Shown piece after piece: positions 36,291 through 47,304 of a stretch of DNA of 64,000 nt. Origin of the DNA: Lathyrus oleraceus (Eukaryota > Streptophyta > Magnoliopsida > Fabales > Fabaceae); assembly GCF_024323335.1 (NCBI RefSeq), contig NC_066581.1, positions 458,387,197-458,451,196 on the forward strand. The letters are read 5' to 3'. The position numbers and the translations under genes were made by a program. How positions within the stretch are numbered: position 1 is the first letter of the stretch; every line of letters starts with the position of its first letter. Under the pieces are notes generated by a model that saw nothing but the letters and a program-made list of their open reading frames with translations, was not told where the DNA came from and searched no databases.

Positions 36291-37251
36291 AAACTTAACC
36301 TTGAAGAAACTTGCTTATAGATCCCACTTTCCCCTGCCAAGTCTATCCTTGATATGTTCATTCTAACCGGTGATAAATATTCTCTCTTCGGTATTATATC
36401 CAGTAACTGATAGATATAGTTCTTATTTTCTCCCCGGCAGTATATCCTTGATATGTTCATCTTAACCGATGACGGATATTCTTCCCTTTGAGTTTATCCT
36501 TGATATGTTCACTTTAACCGGTGACGTATATTCTCCCTCTTCGGTCTTCTGCCCAGTAACCGGTAGTTGTAAATCCTATTTGGCTTTTCCCCAGCAGGTT
36601 ATTCTTACCCAATAACCTGTAACGAATACACCTCATATGTCCTTTAGCGAGTCGTCCTTGATATGTTTACCCTAATCGGTAATGGATGTCCTCTCTGTCA
36701 GATTATGTTATCTCCTTACCCAGTAACCGGTAATAGATAATGTGATTCTGGTACTCCTGTGTTGAAGTTCATCCTTCCCCGGTTGAGTTTGGGTGTGTAT
36801 TTCCTCAGTGAAATCTCCATTCCCTGTTTGGTCCGAGTATTTCAACTTTGTTTTGATTTACTCGCTTCCCTTGCAGACTTTCCCCCTTTTTCCCGGCTAA
36901 GTCTTTCCATTGATTTATTTTCATGGAATTACCCTCGTGTCCCCAGCAGTTTTTAAGTCGTAGCCTGGCTTACGCACAACTTTTTATCCCCAGAGTCTCT
37001 GTCTCCCCAGTGATTTTTCCTTACGGAATGCATTATTCTCCTGTGGACTTTCAGTCTCTCCGAATTTCTTTTCCTTTGTGGCAATATTTTCCCCACAAAG
37101 CTTATTTTAGCATTTTCATATCATATGCATCATGAGGTCTCTTAGGGACCAATTTTTTTTTATATGTTGTTATTTGAGTCCATTCTACTGAGTCGATATA
37201 AAGATTTTAACCTTCACATCCTCAATTAGAATGTCCTTAAATAGGGGCAGC
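36291..37251 (+). mobile_element. Second Ogre element, 3' internal tail
   Basis: This stretch carries four copies of CCTTGATATGTTCA...TAACCGGTGACG at about 36348, 36445, 36497 and 36648, mixed with CCCAGTAACCGGTA phrases. It ends with the tract CCTTAAATAGGGGCAGC before the LTR. It resembles the hypervariable Ogre 3' noncoding region. No coding sequence. Confidence 0.72.
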
Positions 37252-38812
37252 TGTAAGACCCCAATTTTGACCCCAAGATCCCTGATACCATCTCATCATA
37301 TGCATTGGCAATGGGATCACACCTTGGTATCCTCCTTACCTTTCACTAATTGGGTTTGAATTCAGAGAGATCACCAAGCACATTTTTTTATTGTATCATG
37401 CTTTGTTTTTCATTATTTACTAACCAAAATACCAAAAATATGTCAATGTATAGTTTGTTGCTTTTGTATGTAGTGTGCATGTTCATCTATGCTCTATCAA
37501 GCTCACTAGGGATTAAGACCCTCAATGCAAGGAGTGAAATCAAGAATTGGTTCACATTGGCTCTAAGCATCATATATGAATCCTCATGATCTTCACATAT
37601 CATTTTGATCAAGAAATCATCAAGAGTTTGGAGTTTTTTTGCCTTGGAAACCCTAATTCATCTAGGTATCTTGTGTGACTTCTTCAACAAGTTTCTTCAA
37701 AAATTGATAAAATATTTCAAGGGATACTTCATATTTCATTATCTTACACATATATTATCCTCCATGGGTCCCAAAAGTCAATAGAACATCAAGCTAGCAA
37801 GTTGGTTCATGGTGGTTGACGAAAGAAAGTCAACTGATCAAAACTGGGGTTCCTTAGACCCTATCTCCTACAAATTTTTGTCATATTAAAATTATTCCAA
37901 GATCCAAGTTATTCAAAATGACATTCCAAACAACTTTCATGTTTAAGTCAAGATCTATTTTTGCTTGGAGGTCAACTTCCCCAGACCATAACTTTCTTAT
38001 TTTTTATGATATGAAATACATTAAAATTACATGATCAAATTCAATATGTCTACTTCAACTTTCATGTTTGGAGGAAGTTCAAATTCAGCTTGCAAATGCA
38101 TGTGCCAAGAGGAAACATTATAGGTCATTTTGGGCCACTACCATTGAACAAGTGATTTTCCTCAACTTCTAAAATGCATAACTCCTTCATTCCAAATCCA
38201 AATGAGGTCAAATTTGTGATCAAATTGAATAGGTTTGAAATATCTACAACTTTGATGAAGGAACGTTTCTCATTTGAAGTCCATAGAAAAAGTTATTCAA
38301 GGTGGAAGAAGTGAACATTTGACTTGGGACTTAGAAAATTTTCAAATATGTTTGATTTTCCAAACTTCCACCTCAAAATTCATCATGATCCAAGCTTCAA
38401 ATGAAAACGTATCCAACATTAAAGTTGTTCCCCTTGATCTCACCTTACCAAAAAGTCCAAGATCACCTCATTTGGCCAAATAATGAAGGACTTGCGCATG
38501 GGTGCAATATGAAGAACCATTTGGATGATTTCTACTTCCACTTCTCATACACGATTACATGACTTAACAACATGATTTCAGCATGATCCTCACTCATTTT
38601 TGGACCTTATTGCATCACTTGATGGGCCTATCACGCGCCCATGCAAGCATGCAAAGAGAATTACTCATTTTTGCCAAATTTGGAAGTGTGTGGAAATGAA
38701 TCTCCTTGGCTATAAATACAATCCTCATTGCTCATAATTAAGGACCTCATGCCCAAGCTTTGAACCTGCAATCCCAAACCCTCACCATTGAAGGATAATC
38801 TTAAAGATTTTC
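37252..38812 (+). repeat. Second Ogre 3' LTR, first part
   Basis: The LTR starts TGTAAGACCCCAATTTTGACC. A TATA box TATAAATA is at 38711-38718. It is interrupted at 38813 by the SIRE element and resumes at 47305. The open frame at 38274-38483 is LTR sequence and is not called. Confidence 0.82.
38808..38812. repeat. Target-site duplication TTTTC, left copy
   Basis: It matches 47300-47304 on the other side of the SIRE element. Confidence 0.92.
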
Positions 38813-40295
38813 TGAAATTCTAGTTATCAGACTTTCGATGTCACACGGGTTGTTATGACATCCGATTTTGCGCAGACAAGAATTATGCAGAACTTAAAAG
38901 TAAGTGCAGTAAATAACACAAGTAATTGTTTACCCAGTTCAGTCCAACATGACCTACGTCTGGGGGCTACCAAGCCAGGGAGGAAATCCACTATTAGTAG
39001 TATTAATTCAGACCTTAAACCAACTATTTAACCCTATCACTTAATACCTACCCAATGCAATTTCAATCTTACACTAAGATCAGAGTTCCTACTCACTCCC
39101 CCTCAATCACCTCAGTGATTACTACCTTTAATCAATATTAAAGACAATTATGAAGTCACACTTCAAACAACTCTTGATTGTGCTTCACAGCTTTAATCAA
39201 GATACACAGCACTCACGCTTAAAAGCTTAGAGTGACACAACACTTACAACTCAATGAACACCCTATACCAATGCAATCATCTATGTGATAATAGCTTGGC
39301 TTACAAGATACGTCTAATACAAGACACAAAAATACAGCAGTGAAGTATGATGGACACACTAAATCTTCACGCCTCAAAATCCCCAGTTCTGAATGAAGGA
39401 TTGCCATCCTTTTATATTGCAGCACTTGGGCCTTGTACTTGTATTTTCCTGAAATTAAGGTCACGCGTGTTCCCTTAAACTCCACATCTAGGTTACTAAC
39501 AAATAGGTTATTTGTTAGGTTCATTAATTGTAGCTTGGTTGTTGGTTTCCTGGATTTTCTCTCAGCTGTTGAATCCCTGAAGAATAGCCTGAGAAAAATG
39601 CTGAAACAGAAAAATTAAACAACCTACAATATAGCATATACTGTCAGGAATGAATGTCACAACATTCAGTTTGACATCCAAATCAAGGACCATATGCTAA
39701 GTCTGTTTTTCCTGAAAACAGACTGTACAAATTTGCTGAACTGTACAGGACCAATCTGTCCATACCTCAGTATCAGCGTACATTAATAAATGTCAAGACA
39801 TCCAATTTGACATTCACACACAGAGCCTAACATCAAGTATGTTATCCTCCTGAAGAACAGACTGAGATACATACTGAAGTGTAGCAGAAAACCACTCTGC
39901 CTATTGTTCAGTATATGTTGTCAATGATGAATGTCATAACATCCAGTTTGACATTCAGACAGTAGGCCTTATGCCAGGTCTGGTATTTCCTTGATAACCA
40001 GACTGAAACTAAATACTGAGTTCTAACAGAACACCAACTGTTCTATTCCTCAGTATCTGCTGACAGGGATGAATGTCATAACATCCAGTTTGACATTCAA
40101 TAAAACCTGTATTAGCTAATCCTGCAGTACACTACTCAGAATGTCATGACATCAGCCAAGACATCAGAGTACAGCTAGATATTCTAACTTACAATGCAGT
40201 CAAACAAACATCTTCACAGCATGTCATGACATCAGTCAAGACATTAGAATCTAGCTAGTGTTTTACCATACAATGCAGCCAATTAAACATTTACA
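38813..40295 (-). repeat. SIRE 3' LTR
   Basis: It reads TGTAAATGTTTAATTGG...AGAATTTCA on minus. The TATA region (AATATAAA on minus) is at 39411-39418. The 31-nt stem-loop is at 39172-39202. U3 dyads are at 39652-39679, 39788-39815, 39929-39956 and 40071-40098, and compact ATGTCATGACAT palindromes lie near 40142 and 40223. Confidence 0.92.
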
Positions 40296-41039
40296 AACTC
40301 CCCCTTTGGCAAATTTTTGGCTAAAACACTTTGCTCTCACAACAGAGTCCATAGCAGCGGAAAACATACATCTAGCGGGAAATTAACCTAGCTAATACAC
40401 TCAGAGTTGCAACACTCTCACACACATGGAAGTTAAATAAAAACTTCACATATCAGTACACATACAGAAGTTAAATAAAAACTTCTAATTGTAGCACACA
40501 CATACATACTCACACTCATTAGAAGTGGAACAGAGGATCTTGAATATTTGTCCTGAATATCTGTTTAGCAATAAGCAAAACAATCTGTTGTCCTGGGGTA
40601 TCACCTGTTACTCCCCCTTTTTGTCAAAAATGTTGCCAAAGCAACACTTTAAATTACAGATCCACATAACATAAACAGAATTACACATAAAAGACTGAAT
40701 TACAGACTTGGTTTTACTTCACAGTTTCAACCAAGTCAACACCCACTTGATCTTGCTTCACAGCTTTGATCAAGTAGTCACACACTCTTGCTTTACAGTA
40801 GGTACCACCATATCAGATGCCATGACTTTGTGTCTGACATCCAGAACCACTCCTGCATGAACATTGTCCTTGAACTCTTGCAGGTGCATAGGCTGCCTCA
40901 AGTTAGGATATCTCCTTAACCTCTTGTTGCCACACTTGTTGTAAGTGACATAGCTATGATCTGTTGACCAATCGAAGCACACTTCCAATTGTTTAATAGG
41001 CAGAGATATTAAACAATACATCCCAAACATCATTGGTTG
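40296..41039 (-). mobile_element. SIRE 3' UTR with two polypurine tracts and two stem-loops
   Basis: On minus, after the pol stop, come two 31-nt stem-loops (40745-40775 and 40706-40736, 39 bp apart), a small hairpin GTTGC-TTTG-GCAAC (40632-40645), a purine tract CAAAAAGGGGGAG (40611-40623), and finally GCCAAAGGGGGAGTT next to the LTR. The 87-codon open frame at 40770-41033 overlaps the first stem-loop and looks incidental. Confidence 0.8.
40706..40775 (-). ncRNA. Pair of 31-nt RNA stem-loops in the SIRE 3' UTR
   Basis: In RNA sense the upstream one has stem ACTTGATC/GATCAAGT (40745-40775) and the downstream one ACTTGGTT/AACCAAGT (40706-40736). Both enclose 15-nt loops: AAAGCTGTGAAGCAA and GAAACTGTGAAGTAA. 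The two stems differ at two positions and each change is matched on the other arm. Starts are 39 nt apart. These are structured elements within the element RNA and not separate genes. Confidence 0.65.
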
Positions 41040-44000
41040 CTATAAGTTCTCAGAGAGACATATTCCCAGTTTGCCCCTTAAGTTTTCAAACTGAGTAGCA
41101 TCCAGAGCCTTTGTATATATGTCATCCAATTGGAGTTCAGTGGCTACATGTTCCAAGGTAATCACTTTGTCTTCCACCAAATCTCTGATGAAGTGATGTC
41201 TAATGTCAATATGTTTGGTCCTGCTGTGTTGGATGGGATTCTTGGAAATATTGATGGCACTGAGATTATCACAGAACAATGTCATGACATTTTGAGAGAC
41301 ATTGTACTCAGTGAGCATCTGTTTCATCCAAACCAGTTGGGAACAATTGCTTCCAGCTGCTATGTATTCAGCATCTGCAGTGGACAGAGATACACAATTC
41401 TGCTTACTGAACCATGATATGAGATTGTTTCCCAAGAAGAAACATCCTCCTGATGTGCTTTTTCTGTCATCAGCACTCCCAGCCCAGTCAGCATCATAGT
41501 ACCCAGAGAGGACAGGCTCAGAACCATGTGAGTACAGCATCCCATAATCACAAGTCCCATTGATGTACTTGAGAATCCTCTTGACTTGATTCAAGTGGCT
41601 CACTTTGGGCTCTACTTGGTATCTAGCACACACTCCAACTGCATAAGAAATGTCAGGTCTACTTGCAGTTAGGTATAGAAGACTACCTATCATGCTTCTA
41701 TACAAGCATTGATCAACACTGGGCCCTCCATCATCTTTGGTTAACTTTAGATGAGTAGGTGCAGGAGTTCTCTTGTGCCTAGCATTATCCATACCAAACT
41801 TCTTAACTATGTTTTTGGCATACTTGCTTTGGGAGAGAAACATAGAATCCTCCATTTGGTTGACTTGCATTCCAAGAAAATAAGTCAGTTCCCCAACCAG
41901 ACTCATTTCAAACTCAGATTGCATTTGGTGAACAAAATGTTTTACCATTTGCTCTGACATTCCACCAAAAACTATATCATCCACATAGATTTGAGCAATC
42001 ATGATTTTGCCATCTTCATCCTTCACAAACAAGGTCTTATCTATCCCACCTTTTCTGTATCCATTTGAGGTCAGAAATTCAGTCAACCTTTCATACCAAG
42101 CTCTAGGTGCTTGCTTCAACCCATACAAGGCTTTCCTCAACTTGTACACATGCTTAGGTTGGTTAGGATCACAGAACCCTTTCGGTTGCTCCACATAGAC
42201 TTCTTCATTTAAGTAGTCGTTTAAGAATGCACTCTTCACATCCATTTGGAACAATTTGAACTTCAGAATGCATGCTACACCTAACAACAATCTGATGGAC
42301 TCAAGCCTAGCAACGGGTGCAAACATCTCATCAAAATCAACCCCTTCAACTTGAGTATATCCTTGAGCTACTAGTCTTGCTTTATTCCTAGTAATTACTC
42401 CTTTCTCATCAGACTTGTTTTTGTAGATCCACTTGGTACCAATGATGTTAGTCCCTTCAGGTCGTGGAACTAGCTCCCATACTTCATTCCTTTTAAACTT
42501 CTCCAGTTCATCTTGCATGGCATTGATCCAATATTCATCAGTCAGGGCTTCTTTCACATTTTTTGGTTCAACCTTGGATACAAAACAGGAATTTGAGCTA
42601 ATTTCCCTTGATCGGGTAGTCACACCACTATTGGGATCTCCTATGATAAGATCCTTAGGGTGGTCTTTCTGAATTCTGATTGATGGCATTTTGGTGGGTG
42701 CATCTACCTTATATTCAGTAGGAGTCTCCTGTACTTCTTCACACTTGACTGGTATGTTTGTTGTAGTATCAAGGAATGTTCCAACATCCTCTATGACATC
42801 GATTCCTTCCTCTTTATCATCCACAATAACATTTATGGATTCCATCAGGAGATTGGTCCTGTAGTTGAACACTTTGTACGCTCTGCTGTTAGTTGAGTAT
42901 CCTAGGAATATACCCTCATCACTTTTGGGATCCATTTTCCTTCTCTGTTCACGATCTGTGAGAATGTAGCATTTACTTCCAAAGATATGAAAGTACTTCA
43001 CAGTGGGTTTTCTGCCTTTCCATATTTCATACAGAGTGGAGGGGGTTCCTTTTCTCAAGGTGACTCTATTGTGAACATAGCAAGCGGTATTCATAGCTTC
43101 AGCCCAAAAGTGCATAGGGAGCTTCTTTGCATGAATCATAGCTCTGGCAGATTCTTGAATAGTTCTATTTTTCATTTCAACTATCCCATTCTGCTGAGGA
43201 GTTATAGGAGAGGAGAACTCATAACTTATTCCTTCAGACGAGCAGAACTCATCAAACTTGGAATTTTTGAACTCCGTACCATGATCACTCCTAATTCGGA
43301 CAACACAACTGTCCTTTTCCCTTTGAAGTCTGATGCACAGGTCTTTGAAGACATCAAATGTATCTGACTTCTCTCTGATGAAGCTTATCCACGTGTATCT
43401 GGAATGGTCATCAACCACCACATATGCATATCTCTTTCCACCCAGACTTTCCACCTGCATAGGTCCCATTAAGTCCATGTGCAGCAGTTCCAGAACTCTG
43501 GAAGTTGTAGGATGTCCCAGCTTCGAATGTGACATCTTGGTTTGCTTGCCCACCTGGCATTCTCCACAGACTCTTCCTTCATCAATAAGCAGTTTTGGGA
43601 TTCCTCTAACTGCTTCCTTGGATATGATCTTTTTCATTCCCCTTAAGTGTAGATGACCAAGGCGTCTATGCAACAGCTTCACCTCCTGTTCTTCCTTGGC
43701 AGAGGAGCACATTGTGGAAAAGTTTGAGAGCTTAGGTTCCCACAGATAACAGTTATCTTTGGATCTGGATCCTCTCATAACTTCTTGATTATCTCCATTT
43801 GTCACAACACATAGCTCCTTAGTGAACTGAACATAGTATCCTTGATCACACAGCTGGCTTATGCTGATGAGGTTGGCCGTCAGTCCTTTTACTAACAGTA
43901 CATTATTCAGTTCTGGGACTCCAGAGCAGTCCAGCTTACCCACACCTTTTATTTTTCCTTTAGCACCATCACCAACGGTCACATAACTGGTAGTGTGCGG

Positions 44001-45122
44001 TTGTATATCCACCAATATATTCTCCATACCAGTCATATGTCTTGAGCAGCCACTGTCAAAGTACCAGTCTTCTCTGGTAGATGCCCTTAGAGTTGTGTGA
44101 GCTAACCTAGCATACCATTGTCGCTTCTTGATGGGGACATAGTGCCTATATGTCTTATGCTTAGGTCTGACATGAGGAGCTTGGTTAGGGTAACCATGAA
44201 GCCTGTAGCAGAAGGCTTTTATATGGCCAAGCCTACCACAGTGGTGACATCTCCATTTCTGGAATTTCCTCTTCTGAAGATTATTCATCCTGGTTCCCTG
44301 ATGTTGAGACATTGGGTGTGACCTCCGCTTGAATTTCTGAACTTTAGCCTTTGGGCGTTTGAGTTTAGCTGAGGATTTTTTCACAAAGCCTAAATCAGAT
44401 ATGGTTCCAGACTTTTGTCCCACCTTTAGGATCTCTTCCAAGGTGTCAGTTCCTTTATTCAACATTCTGATGGATTTAGTCATTTGATCCAGCTTGGAGG
44501 TCAGCAAGGTTATCTCACCATTTAGACCCTCTATGACTATCAGATGCTTCTGTCTCTCATCTTCCAGCTCCTTGATGAGCTTCTTCTGCTTTTCTCCTTG
44601 TACACGCACTTCTGCACTGGTGACACATAGCTTCTTATAAGTTGCAGCAAGTTCATCAAAGGTCAGTTCATATGCACTTGAGTCATCATCAGTGGCACAA
44701 ACACTCGTTAGTGCAGTGACATGTTTAGCAGATTCTCCTTCAGATTCTCCTTCAGATTCACTTTCAGAATCTCCCTCAGACCATGTGACAGCTAGCCCCT
44801 TCTTTTGCATCTTGAGGTAAGTAGGGCATTCAGCTCTAATGTGTCCATAGCCTTCACATCCATGACATTGGATTCCCTTGCCTTGGTTGAACGTTTCTTC
44901 AGAAGTTGATCTTTTCCTGATGTCAGACGAGATGTTCTTGACATTTGGTCTACCTCTTTGATCAATCTTCTTCACGAACTTGTTGAACTGTCTCCCAAAC
45001 ATGGCTATGGCTTCTGATATGCTTTCATTACCTCCAGTATATCCTGCTTCTGACTCCTCTTCAGTATTTGATACAAAAGTTATGCTTTTGTTCTTCTTTT
45101 CAACATTCTCACACAAGCCCAT
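41040..45122 (-). CDS. SIRE gag tail and pol polyprotein
   Basis: The open frame is 1360 codons. Order and rough residues: zinc knuckle CHGCEGYGHIRAEC (86-99); Ser/Glu-rich and coiled-coil region (120-235); second knuckle CHHCGRLGHIKAFC (292-305); protease DSGCSRHMTG (356-365); pre-integrase HRRLGHLHLRG and CGECQVGK; integrase triad D550, D613 and E649 (35 residues between the last two); RT with YVDD (1046-1049); RNase H starting near D1210 (DADWAG). It ends GKLGICLSENL. Some conserved positions show changes that look like transitions, such as FDEMFAPV and LNDYLNEE. The polyprotein would cleave itself, copy and integrate element RNA. The first methionine is not the true start: gag continues upstream in the same frame beyond a TAA. 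Confidence 0.93.
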   Translation of the reverse strand: MGLCENVEKKNKSITFVSNTEEESEAGYTGGNESISEAIAMFGRQFNKFVKKIDQRGRPNVKNISSDIRKRSTSEETFNQGKGIQCHGCEGYGHIRAECPTYLKMQKKGLAVTWSEGDSESESEGESEGESAKHVTALTSVCATDDDSSAYELTFDELAATYKKLCVTSAEVRVQGEKQKKLIKELEDERQKHLIVIEGLNGEITLLTSKLDQMTKSIRMLNKGTDTLEEILKVGQKSGTISDLGFVKKSSAKLKRPKAKVQKFKRRSHPMSQHQGTRMNNLQKRKFQKWRCHHCGRLGHIKAFCYRLHGYPNQAPHVRPKHKTYRHYVPIKKRQWYARLAHTTLRASTREDWYFDSGCSRHMTGMENILVDIQPHTTSYVTVGDGAKGKIKGVGKLDCSGVPELNNVLLVKGLTANLISISQLCDQGYYVQFTKELCVVTNGDNQEVMRGSRSKDNCYLWEPKLSNFSTMCSSAKEEQEVKLLHRRLGHLHLRGMKKIISKEAVRGIPKLLIDEGRVCGECQVGKQTKMSHSKLGHPTTSRVLELLHMDLMGPMQVESLGGKRYAYVVVDDHSRYTWISFIREKSDTFDVFKDLCIRLQREKDSCVVRIRSDHGTEFKNSKFDEFCSSEGISYEFSSPITPQQNGIVEMKNRTIQESARAMIHAKKLPMHFWAEAMNTACYVHNRVTLRKGTPSTLYEIWKGRKPTVKYFHIFGSKCYILTDREQRRKMDPKSDEGIFLGYSTNSRAYKVFNYRTNLLMESINVIVDDKEEGIDVIEDVGTFLDTTTNIPVKCEEVQETPTEYKVDAPTKMPSIRIQKDHPKDLIIGDPNSGVTTRSREISSNSCFVSKVEPKNVKEALTDEYWINAMQDELEKFKRNEVWELVPRPEGTNIIGTKWIYKNKSDEKGVITRNKARLVAQGYTQVEGVDFDEMFAPVARLESIRLLLGVACILKFKLFQMDVKSAFLNDYLNEEVYVEQPKGFCDPNQPKHVYKLRKALYGLKQAPRAWYERLTEFLTSNGYRKGGIDKTLFVKDEDGKIMIAQIYVDDIVFGGMSEQMVKHFVHQMQSEFEMSLVGELTYFLGMQVNQMEDSMFLSQSKYAKNIVKKFGMDNARHKRTPAPTHLKLTKDDGGPSVDQCLYRSMIGSLLYLTASRPDISYAVGVCARYQVEPKVSHLNQVKRILKYINGTCDYGMLYSHGSEPVLSGYYDADWAGSADDRKSTSGGCFFLGNNLISWFSKQNCVSLSTADAEYIAAGSNCSQLVWMKQMLTEYNVSQNVMTLFCDNLSAINISKNPIQHSRTKHIDIRHHFIRDLVEDKVITLEHVATELQLDDIYTKALDATQFENLRGKLGICLSENL

Positions 45123-45129
45123 TTCAAAG

Positions 45130-45671
45130 GTTTAGAGAGAACCAATGAGCTCATCCACCTTCATGTTGCAGATATCTTGAGCCTCTTCTATTGCAATGAC
45201 CTTCATGGCAAATCTCTTAGGTAATGACCTGAGAATCTTTCTTACAAGTTTCTCTTCAGCCATTTTCTCACCTAAGCCACCAGAGGTGTTTGCAATCTCA
45301 AGAATATTCATGTGAAAGTCATGAATAGTCTCATCCTCTTTCATCCTCGGATTTTCAAACTTGGTGGTCAGCATCTGAAGTTTGGACATCTTCACCTTGG
45401 AGGTACCTTCATGAGTTATCTTGAGGGTATCCCAAACTTCCTTAGCCAGCTCACAGTGGTGCACCAGTCTGAAGATGTTCTTACTGATTCCATTGAACAA
45501 TGCATTCAATGCCTTAGAATTTCCAAGGGCTAATGCCTCTTGCTCCTTGTCCCACTCTTCTTCAGGAATCTGCACACTAACTCCATCTTCACCTGTCTTC
45601 GTTGGATGTTCCCATCCTTTGTTGACAGCTCTCCATACTTTGCTATCTAGAGACCTTAAGAAGGCTATCAT
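45130..45671 (-). pseudogene. SIRE gag N-terminal part, with two nonsense codons
   Basis: The frame (180 codons) encodes the capsid-type copia gag domain, with LVHHCELAKEVWDTLKITHE, LTTKFENPRMKEDETIHDF and VRKILRSLPKRFAMKV. It ends at a TAA (45132-45134) followed in the same frame by TFEMGL and the pol frame; related elements have glutamine there. Upstream, another in-frame stop (TAG, at about 45681) follows GSNYDD, where tryptophan is usual; the frame continues back to MLDG and NRPP. Both fit single C-to-T or G-to-A changes. Confidence 0.85.
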
Positions 45672-45802
45672 ACGGGGCTTCTAGTCATCATAGTTAGAAC
45701 CATCCAGCATGGGTGGTCTATTTGAGTGTCCTATATCCTTGTCAATGGTACTAGAAAGTAACTTCCCTAGATCTCACCCAGAAATTAACAGGCAGGGTGC
45801 CT

Positions 45803-45814
45803 GCTCTGATGCCA
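45803..45814 (-). other. Primer binding site, tRNA-iMet type (SIRE)
   Basis: The minus strand reads TGGCATCAGAGC, one base off the common TGGTATCAGAGC, two bases from the LTR end. Confidence 0.85.
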
Positions 45815-45816
45815 AT

Positions 45817-47299
45817 TGAAATTCTAGTTATCAGACTTTCGATGTCACACGGGTTGTTATGACATCCGATTCTGCGCAGACAAGAATTATGCAGAACTTA
45901 AAAGTAAGTGCAGTGAATAACACAAGTAATTGTTTACCCAGTTCAGTCCAACATGACCTACGTCTGGGGGCTACCAAGCCAGGGAGGAAATCCACTATTA
46001 GTAGTATTAATTCATACCTTAAACCAACTGTTTAACCCTATCACTTAATACCTACCCAATGCAATTTCAATCTTACACTAAGATCAAAGTTCCTACTCAC
46101 TCCCCCTCAATCACCTCAGTGATTACTACCTTTAATCAATATTAAAGACAATTATGAAGTCACACTTCAAACAACTCTTGATTGTGCTTCACAGCTTTAA
46201 TCAAGATACACAGCACTCACGCTTAAAAGCTTAGAGTGACACAACACTTACAACTCAATGAACACCCTATACCAATGCAATCATTTATGTGATAATAGCT
46301 TGGCTTACAAGATACGTCTAATACAAGACACAAAAATACAGCAGTGAAGTATGATGGACACACTAAATCTTCACGCCTCAAAATCCCCAGTTCTGAATGA
46401 AGGATTGCCATCCTTTTATACTACAGCACTTGGGCCTTGTACTTGTATTTTCCTGAAATTAAGGTCACGCGTGTTCCCTTAAACTCCACATCTAGGTTAC
46501 TAACAAATAGGCTATTTGTTAGGTTCATTAATTGTAGCTTGGTTGTTGGTTTTCTAGATTTTCTCTCAGCTGTTGAGTCCCTGAAGAATAGCCTGAGAAT
46601 AATGCTGAAACAGAAAAACTAAACAACCTACAATATAGCATATGCTGTCAGGAATGAGTGTCACAACATTCAGTTTGACATCCAAATCAAGGACCATATG
46701 CTAAGTTTGTTTTTCCTGAAAACAGACTGTACAAATTTGCTGAACTGTACAGGACCAATCTGTCCATACCTCAGTATCAGCGTACATTAATAAATGTCAA
46801 GACATCCAATTTGACATTCACACACAGAGCCTAACATCATGTCTGTTATCCTCCTGAAGAACAGACTGAGATGCATACTGAAGTGTAGCAGAAACCCACT
46901 ATGCCTATTGTTCAGTATATGTTGTCAATGATGAATGTCATAACATCCAGTTTGACATTCAGACAATAGGCCTTATGCCAGGTCTGGTATTTCCTTGATA
47001 ACCAGACTGAAACTAAATACTGAGTTCTATAAGAACACCAACTGTTCTATTCCTCAGTATCTGCTGACAGGGATGAATGTCATAACATCCAGTTTGACAT
47101 TCAATAAAACCTGTATTAGCTAATCCTGCAGTACACTACTCAGAATGTCATGACATCAGCCAAGACATCAGAGTACAGCTAGATATTCTAACTTACAATG
47201 CAGTCAAACAAACATCTCCACAGCATGTCATGACATCAGTCAAGAGATTAGAATCCAGCTAGTGTTTTACCATACAATGCAGCCAATTAAACATCTACA
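45817..47299 (-). repeat. SIRE 5' LTR
   Basis: It has the same length as the 3' LTR at offset 7004. TATA (TATAAAA on minus) is at 46414-46420. The stem-loop at 46176-46206 lies about 210 bases downstream of TATA, so it falls in the transcribed leader before the PBS. U3 dyads correspond to those of the 3' LTR. Confidence 0.92.
46176..46206 (-). ncRNA. 31-nt RNA stem-loop in the SIRE 5' leader
   Basis: Stem TCTTGATT/AATCAAGA, perfect over 8 bp. The loop in RNA sense is AAAGCTGTGAAGCAC, matching the 3' UTR loops except for the last base. An identical stem is in the 3' LTR (39172-39202). Confidence 0.65.
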
Positions 47300-47304
47300 T
47301 TTTC
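47300..47304. repeat. Target-site duplication TTTTC, right copy
   Basis: It matches 38808-38812. Confidence 0.92.

Larger units (their letters stand above)
38813..47299 (-). mobile_element. SIRE-type Sirevirus (Ty1/copia), nearly complete
   Basis: The element is 8487 bp with two 1483-bp LTRs, a tRNA-iMet PBS, gag-pol on minus, a short 3' UTR with two purine tracts and a 5-bp target duplication. By eye the LTRs differ at about 29 positions (about 2%), mostly transitions, so the insertion is fairly young. No env-like ORF is present: only 744 bp separate the pol stop and the 3' LTR. Its LTR, PBS and 3' UTR are closely related to those of the LARDs. Confidence 0.93.

Noticed and set aside
40770..41033. 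87-codon open frame downstream of SIRE pol
   Set aside because: It overlaps the 3' UTR stem-loop and has no recognisable domain; too short for an env-like ORF.
43333..43656. Plus-strand open frames across 41130-45684
   Set aside because: Antisense shadows of the SIRE gag-pol frame.
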